From Guyanagaster necrorhizus (taxonomy: Eukaryota > Basidiomycota > Agaricomycetes > Agaricales > Physalacriaceae), in NCBI RefSeq assembly GCF_019112545.1, contig NW_025064881.1, positions 1,400,591 to 1,464,590 of the forward strand: a stretch of DNA of 64,000 nucleotides. Reading direction: 5' to 3'. Below are positions 10,289 to 22,222 of this stretch, piece after piece. How positions within the stretch are numbered: the stretch's first letter is position 1; the number at the start of each line of letters is the position of its first letter. The notes below the pieces were generated by a model. That model was not told where the DNA came from. It made no database searches and was given only the letters and a program-made list of their open reading frames with translations. A program made the position numbers and the translations under genes.

Positions 10289-11093
10289 ATGTCGCGTTCA
10301 GCTCGACGTCCATTATGTCAGATCTGCTCTTCCAACGAGTCCAAGTACACATGCTCTGGGTGCCACGTTATGTAGTAAGTGTTTTTGAAATATTTAGCAT
10401 CCCTTGCTTATTCTTTCGAAGCTGCTCGGTCCCTTGTTATAAGGAACATAAAGGTGCCTATTCTCGGCTTTGCTTCCGTTCTCAAGGCTGAGATATTCAA
10501 GCTTCGTCATGCAGTGCGTCTCTAGCGTCTGCCGCTACCGAAAATGTTACCCCTCCTGAACCATTGACGCGTAAGGCTACATCTAACGGGAACCAACAAC
10601 TCTTAACACCTTCCAGTACCGAATTCAAAAGTCATATCTACAGATGTCGAAGAACCGAAGCTGCTGCGCTCACTGGCATCCCTTAATTGGCCTTACGTCC
10701 CAGAACGAAGTGCATATCCCGACCCGTTGCAAAGAGATGACCCCAAGCCTCTTCAATTGCACCAATATGAAGCTATAGGTGCGCGTCCACCTTCCTCATC
10801 AGAACCTCACCATACAATATTTCATAGCCATGTCTCCGAAGATTCGCAAAGTGCTATCAGATCACCCAAATCTCCCTGTCCTCCTGACATCGATCGACAA
10901 CCTCCGCGGCGGAAATCGTGACCTTGCCCTACAGCGTGCTCTCGGCGTTATGGACCCTCAGTTTGTTGACCGAACACGCCCAGTACAATTAGAAGAGGAC
11001 GTCCTCGCTTTAAGGGCTCTCGCAGAAGCCGTGGAAGACGCGGTTAGAGGGGAAAAGAAAGATGCACTAGGCCTCAACTGGGGGGACGACTGA
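10289..11093 (+). CDS. HIT1: Zinc-finger HIT protein, Hit1/ZNHIT3 type (box C/D snoRNP assembly)
   Basis: Hit1/ZNHIT3 stabilises Rsa1/NUFIP during box C/D snoRNP assembly in the nucleus. The HIT finger is at the N-terminus: CQICSSNESKYTCSGCHVMYCSVPCYKEHK. The C-terminal helical part (AMSPKIRKVLSDHPNLPVLL, then LEEDVLALRALAEAVEDAV) matches the ZNHIT3 C-terminal region. Exons: 10289-10374, 10422-10453, 10526-10570, 10617-10778 and 10828-11093, giving 196 aa. The second intron can also be 10478-10525 (48 nt), which would keep GAYSRLC after the His and supply a possible last zinc ligand; the 72-nt alternative loses it. All other junctions are unambiguous by phase. Confidence 0.88.
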
Positions 11094-13433
11094 TCCTCTA
11101 TGGCGACATATCCACTATATTCATTCTTGTATGGAAGAGTTCGGCTATCTCTTCAACGCTGTCGTACAATCTCCTCAGTGGCCATAGGAAGGGACCCGGC
11201 TTATGGACCGTCAAGCCCTTAGTCTGGAAGGTCAGTGATTCAAGTATATCAGGTTCTACGCCAAGTTAATTTCGTGCGCTCTAGGATATGTTAGGATATA
11301 TATAGACTTGCATATAACGAATAACACAATTATTCGTGCTTGACCCTTTACGTCTAACTCTATCGTCATTAGAAATGGAGTATACGCACCTCAGGAGTCC
11401 TCAATTTCCCAACCTCGGGAAAGTGAAGACCGCCTGTATGCCTATCCGTTTTTCCAACCCTTGATGAAACGAAATTCGTCCTTCATCTTTGAATCGTGTC
11501 TGAAGGGGAGATCTCTCGGAGATTACAGAAGATCTGTGCACTAAGATGACGTTTCGTTATATGATGTACTTCCGTAGATTTGAGGGTTCAGTTTTCTTTA
11601 ATCATTATGGTTTATGGATTGTTTGCATGGACGGATGTTATGCACTCGAAGGCGTATGGGGATTCCGAGGGTTGCGAATGTACTCACTTGAATATTCAGA
11701 AAAGTATGGACATTACGGGTGCATCATAGGTGTCTTTACCTTGCTTCCATCCCAAGAACATTCGGTCTATTTTCAAAGTAGTACCGCACCGGATAGATTA
11801 GTTCATCGGCGGTACGTATGTGTGCATGTCATCTACTTGATTTCGATCAAACCAACTACAACAAAATTTCTTTCGTCGACGGGGAAAGACGTACAGGCAG
11901 AACACTACTCTGCGCCGTTGGTTATGCATGGGGGGAATAGTTTTTCATCTCCGCGATTCCTATCATAAACACCGCTCGCGGTCCGTAGTTTGACAAGACT
12001 TACCTTACTGGGTGCGCATGTATTCGAAAGGTCATGACGTGGGGCTCAGCAACACGAGGCTAACACTGTGCGCAGGTGGTCTGTGGCGTCGTACATTTGA
12101 CAACTGTCTGCTTTGCTGGGATAACAATCTAGCAATCGGCGTAGCTTAGGGTTTGGAAAGCCTGGTATAGCCTAGACTTGGTCTCGGGTACTGGTCCATT
12201 GGATTTTTAAGTATCATTTGGAACGCTTCATGCCCTCCACGTCTGAATTTTAGTTCCCGTGGTCATACGCTCTACTTAGGTGACTCGTTATGCTGAAGGC
12301 CGTACATTCTTCCGCGAAGAACTGCGATTTGAAGCTTCGATCTTCGTCGCTAAAAATCTACGCATGTAACACCATACTTTCCATCCATGAGTACGTCCAA
12401 TAAGGTTACCGTGCATGCTGCAACTCAATGTACTGTTCGTTTAACAGCTTCATCCCGCTGATTATGACTTCTATAAAACTCAAAACCGTTTTTGACGGAC
12501 TTCTATATACCGATTCTGGTAGTACGCTTGGTGGGTATTATGCTATCTGCACTAGGCCCTTGCGTACTTTCCACCTAGGAAACTAAAAACGCCTCCGTTT
12601 GTAGTCACGGCCGCCAGGATTTATTAATACTTATCTCTCTTGCCGCTCGCACTTGTGCGCCTGATGTGATGTGCCTCACCATTGATGGACTTTAGGTATG
12701 TTCCAATCATCATGCGGTGCGCATATTAACCGGCGGTGCTAGGTAGTAACAGTACTTAGTATATGTCCACATTTAAGATACTGCTCTGCGAGCGGATCGT
12801 GTCCTGCACATAACTCAGGACCGTGTCTTCGGCATGACCACATTAATGTCTGGGGATTACAGGCTCGCTTTGTGCTGACGCAGGCCACGGATGTCGATCT
12901 TGACTCGTGGAGCAGTGGTTTCTGCAACTAGGTTGATGTACTGTGATCGGATACTTTTGCGGGAGATTGTAACATGATTATCGGCTGAGATGCTCATCAT
13001 GTTGAGCGGTCATCGCTTGCTAGGTCCTTATGTACACACGCAGCTTCGTCTCATGATCATGATTCCGTTGGCATGCTCCTGACAACTTGATATACACGTC
13101 ACAATATTTGCAGCGAGGGAAAAGAACTCCCGCTAGAATTCAGTACTATCAGTGTCTCCGAGTACACGTACGTAACGTTATCTCTATAAATCTCTCCACA
13201 AATCTGACAAATCTGGCGGCTAGTACGCTACAAGTACTTACATCTACTCATTCCGATCTGTGAGTCATGGCATGATGAGGTACGAAGCTACAGGTTAAGC
13301 CCTCTCTGGAAATTGCCTGAAAACAGACATAAGATCAGGAATTCAAATTCGCGATGGAGGTGAAAATTAATTCCCGGAAATATCCAAGTATAGGCATGGA
13401 CGCCGATCTCGATCCTCCACCGATGTGCAAATA
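11094..13433. other. 2.3 kb gene-free stretch
   Basis: No conserved protein segment, tRNA, long repeat or transposon end is visible on either strand. One open frame of 140 codons (11546-11968, +) has ATG but a Tyr/Phe-rich, unremarkable translation and no splice context, so I treat it as chance. The left 150 bases are probably the HIT1 3' UTR. Confidence 0.4.
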
Positions 13434-14721
13434 CTAACAATTTGAAGTAGTTCTCTTTTTCCTCCCCAATCCCTTAATTCGAAGGACAGGCAACAGACTC
13501 TTTTTCTTGGTGGTGCTGGGCTGTCGAGACGAAACCGTAGGGTCTGAAAACCTGCTCGGTAGCGTACTGGCCTCTCTCGAATTCGCACCCTGTCTACTAA
13601 ACCCATAAAGCCCTTCCATGTCTGACGGACCAAAAGTGCTACTGGAGCGTCTATATTCTGCTTCTGATGAACCTATAGGTTGATCGCCATTTGGCATCAT
13701 TGAGTCCTGGTTCGTAGGACCATCATACCTGATGGTTCTCGGGTACGGATCGTCACGGCTTCTCACGGAAAGCATGAATGTCGATGAAGAATTGTCGTGT
13801 GAGCGAGATGGACGGGTCATTGACGAAGGTGAGATTTCCAAGAAGTCAGAAGCCCTCCGGGTTTTGTGTCGCCGATAAAGGCATAGGCACAGAAGAACGA
13901 GCAGAGTGATGAGGACCAGTGATACTAGCATGATACTAGAGATACTTCCAACAACAATCATCGCATTGTCAGAATTTTGACTGGAAACAGAAGTTCAGAA
14001 TACGTGAACATTCCTGCTGACAGTGCGGAGACATGGTGACTCACTGGGCACCGGTAGATGAAGGTGTTGGTGTTGTTGCTGTGACTGTCTCGGTTTGGGT
14101 GATGGCTGTTGCTATTTCCGTGGAATTGATCAGTTTGGTTTCGGTGTGTGTGGTGGGAGGTAACATCGTCGTACGGTCAATCGTCTCCGTAAAAGTCTCT
14201 GTTATGAGACTGAGAGACAGCACGGTGGCCGTTGCTTGCACAGTTATTAATACATTCCTGGTATGAGTCACAGGAGGCTCTGTAACGGTGATAGTGAAGA
14301 TAATCGTCGTTGGAGAAGGTTTTGGAGAGAATGTAGTAAGTGAGAATGGGGGGGGAGAGGGCGGTGAGCGAGTAAGCGAAGGAGGAGACGTGCTTCCTAT
14401 TGATCTTGAGCAAAAAGTGGCTGGATGGCGAGAAAAGGAATGCTCGGGAGTGGACAGTGAATCGAATGAAGAGTGACGTTTTAGACTGCCAGTCTTGGGA
14501 GGCCTTTGAACACTGGCTTCAGAGATTAACCACGATCGGAAATCGTTGAAAAAATGACTCACAGACTGGGAGAAAGGGATAAGTCAACTATTTCCTTCTT
14601 GGGTTCACCTTCTGCAGTAGTAGCATGGCACATAGGGGGGAAAGCAAAGGAAGGTGAGGCTAACGAATGAATCACAACGTCGTAGTACCAGACTAAGCGT
14701 CACGGCACTGCGACTCGTCAT
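13434..14721 (-). CDS. Single-pass membrane protein with Ser/Thr/Pro-rich ectodomain
   Basis: The well-supported part is 13434-13980 plus 14045-14565, joined by a 64-nt intron (GTGAGT...TTCCAG). It encodes a Pro/Ser/Thr-rich region with repeated TVTxT-like stretches, then a membrane helix (VVGSISSIMLVSLVLITLLVLLCLCLY), basic RRHKTRR and a polar Ser-rich tail ending in basic KKKS and GRKKR segments. I infer a first exon at 14632-14721 (ATG 14721, MTSRSAVTLSLVL...) joined by a 66-nt intron, since it keeps phase and gives a hydrophobic start. That exon is less certain. The family is unknown: extracellular O-glycosylated stalk plus anchor is all that can be read. It may act as a surface sensor, by analogy only. 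Confidence 0.6.
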
Positions 14722-14814
14722 TATTGTAACGATAGAGCAACGGGATCATAAAACGAACAGATGCAGTCGTCAATAACAGCACAAGCGTTTTGACTGGAGG
14801 TAGAGAGAACAATA

Positions 14815-15259
14815 TCAACGCGGCCGACAAACCGAGGAATACAGAATCTCTGTTCGGCGAGTTGCTGATCGTTCATTATTTGAATTTGTCATAGGTAGTG
14901 ACGTAGATTGGCGTAGATCTGTAGGAGATGGATAGACATAGGAATAGAAAACCAAGGAGGCTGAGCCAGGAATGCTGGAAGTAAGCTCTTCAATCATCCA
15001 AGATTGGTCCGAAGAGAATTGCCGGGATAGATGGCAGGAAGAACTTGAACCCGAGTCAAATACACCTGTATATTTCCACCATGCGAATAGAAAAAGAAAC
15101 TCGTGTCTAGCACGTCGAGGCAAGTCCAAGCGTTAATTCCTGAAGTGAAGGCTACCTGAAGTTCTGTCCCGGGCCCCGAGAACTGGCGCCACAACTCGTG
15201 CAGGAACTGCTAGCCTTCATACTACCACGTAGTACTAGCAAGAACGTGAACCAGAGCAT
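14815..15259 (-). CDS. Possible small secreted or ectodomain-type protein (weak)
   Basis: Two exons can be joined in frame: 15156-15259 and 14815-15106, with a 49-nt intron (GTAGCC...GTGCTAG). The product would be 131 aa, beginning MLWFTFLLVLRGSMKASSSC, a plausible short signal sequence with clustered Cys, followed by a Ser-rich region. No family is recognised. It ends 93 bases before the start of the downstream same-strand membrane-protein gene, so it may be an independent small secreted protein, a 5' part of that gene, or chance. Confidence 0.3.
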
Positions 15260-15645
15260 CGTGTACTGAGCCCTTCTTTGCACCATCCTCATATAGCTAG
15301 CGTCGGCAAATATGGAGATGCTTACGGAACCCAACTGCGTACTGAGGGAAAAAATGGTGACCCTAGATAGTACCGGTGGTAGGATCATGTTAAAATGTTA
15401 CCCAGGCGACGAACACACCAATGAGAACTTTTAGGAGTTTATTTATTTATTTTCACGGCTGGGTTATAATAAGAAAACCTGGATTAGGCAAATTAACGAT
15501 CCTTCCAAAGAAATCTGGGTATTCAAGATCGGTAGATTCTGTTTAGCTCCTTCTAGGTCGCTTCTCTACTTAGAAAGCCTCGAAATCCGCCACACCATTC
15601 TTGTCCACAAACCACCACCATCCCCTCGCCTTGACGCTGCCCACC
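15260..15645. other. Promoter region of the G-alpha gene
   Basis: No coding signal seen. The sequence just before the G-alpha start is CCACCATGG (15641-15649), a strong start context. An AT-rich stretch (TTTATTTATTTATTTTC) occurs at about 15436-15452. Confidence 0.35.
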
Positions 15646-18026
15646 ATGGCGAAGAACAGAACAGAAGTTCCGAACCGTCGACGCTCGCTCTCCGATCCCC
15701 TGGCAGCGGCTTTGTTGCCTCCAGCGAACGAGACGCCCGCCGAGAAGGAGCTCAGACTAAAGAGGGAGACAGAGGCCAAGCAGGTCAGTGACCACATCGA
15801 CGAGATGATCAGGCAGGAGCGAATACATCGCAAGAAGACGCGGGCGGAGGTGAATGTGCTACTCTTGGGACAGTCTGAGTCGGGGAAAAGCACGACGCTT
15901 AAGCGTAAGTACTGCCTATTCCATATTTTTCCATGCAATCTCCTGGTTCCAGTGGCTCTCGACATAATGTCTAGCGTGTGTACGTGTTCTTTACTGTTGC
16001 GATGGTTCTACTCTCGCCGACGGTCAATGGGCCAACGGGCCAACGGAATCTACTTCCGCCGGATGAAAGTCACGATGTCGATGAGCCCTGGGCGGGATAG
16101 AGCGTCGAGCTCGTATGCCATCACTAACGCTTGCGCTAGAATTCCAATTACTACACACTCCAGCCGCATTTCATGCCGAACGAATTGCCTGGCGCGCGGT
16201 CATCTACCTCAATCTTGTGCGCTCAGTCAAAAGGTACGATGCGTGGCTTTCGCGACTGATACTTCATTTTTCACCATGTGTTAACACAGGATACTAGATG
16301 CGTTATCGCCTGAAAGTGACATCGTTGTCGACGACCACGACGATGTTGACTCCCTTGAGACGGCTTCTGTTATCATCTCATCGAACGGGCGTCCGCCGTC
16401 GGCAATATCAGGCACGAAAGTACCCAATTACGAGATATATCGGAGTCGGCTGGAACCTTTGACCGAGTTGGAAGAACGACTGATCCGCCTTCTTTCTTGT
16501 CCAGATGAGGATGAGGCAACGCACCTCGCCTGGCAGACCTTTCCAAATGGCTCCCCCTCGCCCAGTTATCCTGCAACTAGCAATAGCCGGCCCGCACCTA
16601 CGATTGCTATACCGCAGATCAAACCGTCTGTGTCGTCCCCGGTGTCGCCGGTGGGTGACATCAGTCCTGGTGGCTCTAGTGGGTCACAGCCATCCAAGGC
16701 CAAGGAGGTTTCCGTACATACGTCTACCAACTGGAAGAAGGCTTTCGCCTTAGGTGGTAAGTCCAAGAGCCCGAAAAGTGCGCATTCTGGGGAGATTGAG
16801 GGGTGGTGGGAAGATCCCGAAGACCCTGTTCATGCCCTGAACGCTTGTGCGCCGGCGATGCAAGAGCTTTGGAAAGATCCTAAGGTACGGCAGAGGCTAC
16901 AAGAAAAGCGACTACGATTGGAGGAGAGTAGTGGATTGTACGTGCTTTCTTCTTGTCAACGTATCTTTTAGATTGACCGTTCGTCAGCTACCTCGATGAA
17001 ATTCCCAGAATAACTGCGAAGAAATATATACCTACTGACGGTACGCGTATTCCATGCGCGAAAACGATCGAGATGAATTAACTGGTCCGCAGCCGATGTG
17101 CTCAAGGCCCGATTAAAGACGATGGGCGTTGTGGAACACACATTCCTCATCCAATCCGGGAGTAACCGCGGTGTTGAATGGCGGATATATGACGTTGGTG
17201 GAGCCAGAAACCAACGACAAGCGTGGGCACCTTATTTTGAGGACGGTCAGTTTGTCATCTGTTCGCCATATGCTTTCTCATCTCGTAACCAACTGACATC
17301 CGATTTATCGGTTTACAGTGAACGCCATAATATTTCTCGCGCCAATCTCGGCCTTCGACCAAGTTTTGACAGAGGTGCGTGGACATTCATCAGGAAGCTT
17401 CTTTGCCGAACTCTTTCCATCTGGACGTAGGATCCACGAGTTAACAGACTTGAAGATTCGCTATTATTGTGGCAGGCCGTGACCTCCAATAAGCTGTTGG
17501 CCAAAGTCAACATAGTACTATTTTTGAACAAATGTGATCTTCTGCTGGTGTGTGGAACCTTACTGTGGGTTAATACCTGACGGATAACAATTCCTAGGGC
17601 AAACTTGAAGCCGGCGTAAGATTAAACCATCATATGACATCCTACGGCGACAGACCTAATGACTACGATTCCGTGTCGAAATGCAGGTCTCCGTTCTTCG
17701 TACGGAATTCACTGTGGTCTAACGACTTCTTCATAGATTTCCGTAACAAATTTGGTGCCATCCATCATTCGGCCACTCCAAATAAGGAACGGGAGCTGTA
17801 TAGTAAGTTCCGACCACTGAGGTACTGATTAGTGATTCCTCATGATTGCTTGCCTTTTGCAGTACATTTTACTGCCGTCACAGACACACGTCGTACGGCT
17901 ACTATAATATCGACCGGTGAGTCGCTCGGACTTGTCGGAAAATTCTATACTTGTGTGCTCACGGGACGCTTGTCAGTGCGGGACATCATTATCAAGGGCA
18001 ATCTCAGGAACCTCAAACTTGTATGA
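15646..18026 (+). CDS. Atypical heterotrimeric G-protein alpha subunit (544 aa)
   Basis: Eleven exons: 15646-15904, 16140-16233, 16290-16937, 16988-17040, 17093-17245, 17319-17374, 17431-17547, 17598-17683, 17738-17802, 17863-17916 and 17977-18026. Seen motifs: P-loop GQSESGKST (about residues 75-83), switch I LKARLKTMGVVE with the catalytic Arg (358) and Mg-binding Thr, switch II DVGGARNQRQ, NKCD, and C-terminal TAVTDTRRT. Unusual points: switch II has Ala (about 389) where Gln normally activates water; there is no Gly2/Cys3 lipidation start (MAKNRTEV); the helical domain holds a ~120-residue Pro/Ser-rich insert; the TCAT loop reads TAVT; and the tail ends LKLV. From known mechanism, loss of the Gln should strongly slow GTP hydrolysis. 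Agaricomycetes carry expanded G-alpha families; this looks like a divergent member. The 8th junction needs a GC-AG intron (17684-17737). Confidence 0.93.
17684..17737 (+). other. GC-AG intron in the G-alpha gene
   Basis: The exon ends ...TCG AAA T and the next begins AT TTC CGT, restoring SVSKYFRNKFGAIH, a strongly conserved G-alpha segment. The intron starts GCAGGT and ends TTCATAG, 54 nt. The nearby GT at 17688 would shift frame into a stop, so a GC donor is required unless the base is a sequencing error. Confidence 0.8.
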
Positions 18027-18400
18027 GATTCCTTGTTCTTCGCAAACCGCGGATATTTCCCCCCTACTAGTCGTGGAACGAATCGTCGCAATTCATTTCA
18101 CCTTTCACAAACTCGTTAACTTCCCTTGCATAAATCACACACCAAGGCTCGATGTCTGTCTGTAGTATCCTACTTCTCTGTCGCATTTGTCGCTTTTATT
18201 CGCATGTCCGGAATTCTGAGTTTATGCTTTATGTCCATGCATACATATAATATGTTACAACGACTGCACATTTATATCCATTTTGTAATTACTTCGAGAT
18301 ACCTTGCATTGTTTACCATAATCACAAGTCAGGACAAATGAAAAAGTAAAAATACCAGGTCTATTAGGGAGGTCCTAGACTGCGTCCATAGAATAATTAA

Positions 18401-19247
18401 TCAATCACCTTTCCGGCGCGGACCGGTGTCGTACAAACCACTATCGCTTTCCCAATTCTCTGCTGCACTGTCGGTTGCGGATCTTCCTGAGCACTTCTGG
18501 TATATGTCTGATATGCCAAGCACATGGGCAACTGTAGCACACATGTTCGACATGGCACCTACAGCTCCCAAAGCTAATCGCACCAGAGGAGCCAAAGGCG
18601 GAACGACCAACGACATGAGGTCCTGATAGGGATTCGATAGGAGATGTCAGTCATCTTGGCATTGAAAGGAAGAATTTTCTTTACATCAGGATGGTAAAAG
18701 TCTTCTTGGAACGCGATATAGTAAAGCCTATCAACTTCCTTGAGTGTTAAACGAACAACGAGGCTACAGAGAGAATATATTATACTCTTTTAGCCACGCA
18801 GCATGGTGCACGTACAAGCGAAGCTTACCGCGAAGGGGCGGGCTTAAATGGTGATAGTCGAATGTGGAAAGACTGCACCACATCCAAGATGAGTATCCCT
18901 TGCGGTTTGTCGTATACTATCGCTCCATCAGAAAAACTCCGCCTCCTGTGACGGCTCGCCGCTTACCGATGCTCTTCACATCCAGGTCAATTTTAGGGGA
19001 CATCACGCGGTACCACCTGACCTTGAGTCAGACGAGGACAGAAGAAGGGGGACCCTGGAGCAACGAACTGATATAACCCAAGAATCCGCTCCCGCGAGCC
19101 TGGCCCCGGGCGCACTGCACATAACGGATGTCGGAATCCAGCATCAGGCGTAAAGTATCGTTGAATACCGTCCTGCTGTATTTCCGGTGCTACAGCAGTC
19201 GTAATCAGCGACACGACGGATGATATTTCGTCTGCCGGGTGCTCCAT
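18401..19247 (-). CDS. SigF-like NTF2-like domain protein with C-terminal membrane segment (205 aa)
   Basis: Five exons on the minus strand: 19069-19247, 18967-19016, 18829-18916, 18685-18763 and 18401-18622, all closing in phase. The N-terminus (MEHPADEISSVVSLI, then RYFTPDAGFRHPLC) and middle (WYRVMSPKIDLDVKSIVYD, VVQSFHI, YYIAFQEDFYHPDDL) match the fungal SigF-like NTF2-like family, whose biochemical role is not settled. The C-terminal exon has a hydrophobic stretch (SLVVPPLAPLVRLALGAVGA), suggesting lipid or ER-membrane association. None of this is visible as one open frame. It faces G-alpha convergently and follows the eIF2D gene on the same strand. Confidence 0.8.
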
Positions 19248-19583
19248 CGTCGTGGAACTATTTCGATCACGGATGAGGGAATCATGACGTCATTGGGGAA
19301 TTCTTTTTTTTTGGCAAATATTTCAATCTCGATTATTATAGCAAGATCAATTACCCATGGCTTATTCCGAGATTTTTTTTTTGTCTCCAGATCTCAAAGA
19401 GATTTACTTGAAGGGAAGAGAAATCTGGGCCTTTGCCTGGCCAAGTCGCTGGACTTCTTATTTCAAGCCACCGCTACCGAAAGACTTGCAGGAAGAGTCT
19501 CGTCTTCATACAGAAGCCCCAGCGCTTCGAGAAGAGATAGTACTTCGACAGGTTACCTACCATATACTTCTGTGTTTGATATA

Positions 19584-21649
19584 TTATTTCTTACCTGCCG
19601 CCTCTTTCACTTCTATCCACCTTTTAGGGACACCCTTTCCAACAAGATAGTCCGTAACTGCCTTGGACTGTTTACCCTGGACGAGAACTTCCGAGCCGGC
19701 ATTGGCTCCTTTACCTTGGATCGGCGTGACTGAACAACAGCATCAGCCCTGCTTGTGAGAAAAAGAGCATTGTATGCACCAGACGTCGCCCCTGCACAAG
19801 TTTTCCTCAGTTCATCAGCCATCTCATCAGCATTGATCAAGAAAGGCTCGAATCCTGTTATGAACGTCGACGCTTTTCGTCCTTGTCTGATCTTGGTAGC
19901 AACATGGATCGGTACCAAATTCCCTTTTCTGAAAGAATGAATGAGCGGTTGCAGACGCTTAACAAACGGTAGAATTCTTACTTGACGACGAGATCTTTCC
20001 CTTCCGCGCGAATCTCGTACCAGCTTTGCATCCGTTCCAACACTTTCTTGTATAGGTCGTTCCGTCTCATAAAGTCGTGGGACTGTTGGGGCTCCGGTTC
20101 TTTACCCTTCTTTGATGAGGGTGCTTTGGCCACAACACATGAGCGGAGGAGATCATCAAGGTTGATGTATGCCTGATCGTATTGGTTTACGATATCCTTC
20201 GACGTGATGTAGTTGTTCAGCAACGCACGAATCTCGGGGATTGAGTAGAGATCTGACGTACTGCAATACACTTTAGTCCAGTCTGACAACCATTAAATAT
20301 ATCAAGTTCACCTCGCGCCCATGACTTTGAATAATTCAGCACTGGCCAGATGAGGTTTCCACAGTTCGCGGACATTCAGTTCGTGGTGGGCGAGAGCTTC
20401 CCTCTCTTGTTCCTCCTCTTCTCGCTGGGCCTTCCTTGCTGCCTTGAGCTCCAGGTCTCTAAGGGTAACGAAAGGTTTATGTTGCTGTACGGAGGGATGA
20501 CTTCCATTGACAGCCGTCACGACGGCTTCGTTCTGCTGAGCGTGCTTCTGAGGAGCCTTGGTAGCCAGAAGCGAGGCTTTCTCCGCCACTTTGAGGAACG
20601 CGGTGAACGATTTATGGGTCGAGGCCTTGATGGTGACATCTTCGGGATTTGGTTCTCCGTTCGGACATGTGGATGGAGATAGTACCAGCGCTGGGAAGGC
20701 GGGACGATATGGAAGAATGTAGGTTGTATGGAAGGTGCTTAGTGGTATAGGGAAGGACGAAGGTGGTAGAGATTTCAGAGTTGTTTCGACGGCTTGCAAA
20801 AGCGACATGTGCAGAAGCATAGATACTTCTTCCCGTGTATATGTCGCTTCTTGCAGGTGGGGTTCTGAAGGTGGTGGCCCGTCGATAAGTGGTACAGATT
20901 GTTCCGGCTCGGGGGATTGCTCGTTATCTTCCTCTTTTATATCCGTATTCGACATTCCGATGGGAATAGGTTCTGCAAGATCTCTCTTGGATCCCATGTC
21001 CCATAGGTGATCCTTCCAGGCGTGAATGATCAGCGCAGCTTTGCCTTTCTCCTTGCCTCCTTCCTGAAGTTGGTCACTAGACACCGCCATTCGCCCAATG
21101 GCTAGAGGAGCAGACATCGTGGGGACATTATCCCGCCGCTCGAACTGACACACAGCGACTAGCTGTCCTTCGGCAAGCGATGAACTGTGATATATCACTA
21201 CCATTCAAAATGATATAGAAATAGCAGGGAGACGACGTGATAACACACCTCCCGGGATCATCAGATCCGCGCCTCCGACCAATATTGGTATGACTGCAGC
21301 TGGCGTGCAGATAAATGGTAGCAGTTGAGGCTTCTTCCACAGCGTGTATATCGTCGGAATGAGCTCATCGGATCCTTTGCCAAGTGTCATCCATAGAGGA
21401 TCGCCATCTGACGACAGGTAAGCGACCTAGGGCTACGTAAAGACCTGCAGAGACAACTAATGATGAACGTACCCCCGGCAAACCGAGATGGGTACTGAAT
21501 TTTGCAGTCAAGATGCCCTCGGGAACGAGCAGGTCGCCATCTTCGGGCGGGACTGAAAAGGCTGTTAGGACGCGTTGCTTGAGTTTTCGTCTATCTGAGC
21601 TGCGAATAGGCGCAGAATTCTTGAATCCTCCGAGTGGCTTTTTGAACAT
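19584..21649 (-). CDS. TMA64: eIF2D/Tma64-type translation factor (604 aa)
   Basis: eIF2D/Tma64 binds the 40S subunit and recycles deacylated tRNA and post-termination 40S; it can also deliver tRNA to the P site independently of GTP. Six exons: 21473-21649, 21249-21426, 20312-21197, 19982-20260, 19780-19928 and 19584-19729 (sum 1815 nt, exact). Domains in order: N-terminal DUF1947-like MFKKPLGGFKNSAPIRSSDR, PUA domain (LMIPGVIYHSSSLAEGQLV), an acidic linker, a winged-helix/SWIB-like region around TSDLYSIPEIRALLNNY, and a C-terminal SUI1 domain (ASTFITGFEPFLINADEMAD, SEVLVQGKQSKAVTDYLV) ending PKRWIEVKEAAGKK. The full domain set indicates a functional gene. The upstream region has a divergent, gene-free 570 bp. 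Confidence 0.94.
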
Positions 21650-22222
21650 GGAAGAAAGTGGTAGAGGGGGTGGTTGATCAGGCCGCCTCCCTTTTCTTGG
21701 CCGTCACGATATATTCGTCTTCACAAGGGCAAAGTCTTATATATCTCTCGAATGCAGCCGTATTCTATCAGCGTTTCGCAGCCTCGTTCACGACTTCATC
21801 AGCGTCGGCATTTACTTCTGTATCGGTCCCACGACAGATATCATAGTGTACTCCTCTGATTATTAAACAGTCATGCTGGAATTTGCATAGCGGCTCGATT
21901 GAGTCTTGCTCAATAGTTGCAAGACACAGATACTTATAATGTCAAAAAGCCGTTTATAGACTGTACCATATCAACGAAAAATGGACGAGGACAAGATGGT
22001 GTGCTGACGGTGCCGTTCATTTGGTAGCCAAATAAAATACAATAAAACCTTTTCAAATTCGATATTCTTCAACGTTATTGTTCTCAGCATCGGCGACACA
22101 ATGGCAATCAGACCCAAGACAACAAGGCCCGACGCCGGGTCATGCGCTTTTTTTGGGATCCGTCGCGTCGTCATCGTTTCTTCTGCTCCTGCATCCACTG
22201 CCACCTTCACCTAGCTGAAGCC
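21650..22222. other. Intergenic between divergent genes
   Basis: 573 bp between the starts of eIF2D (minus) and the cysteine-rich membrane protein (plus). AT-rich near 21850-22060; no ORF or RNA gene supported. Both promoters should lie here. Confidence 0.4.

Noticed and set aside
11546..11968. 140-codon open frame on the plus strand
   Set aside because: Starts with ATG but has no splice context, no recognisable segment and a Tyr/Phe-rich translation; probably chance in a gene-free region.
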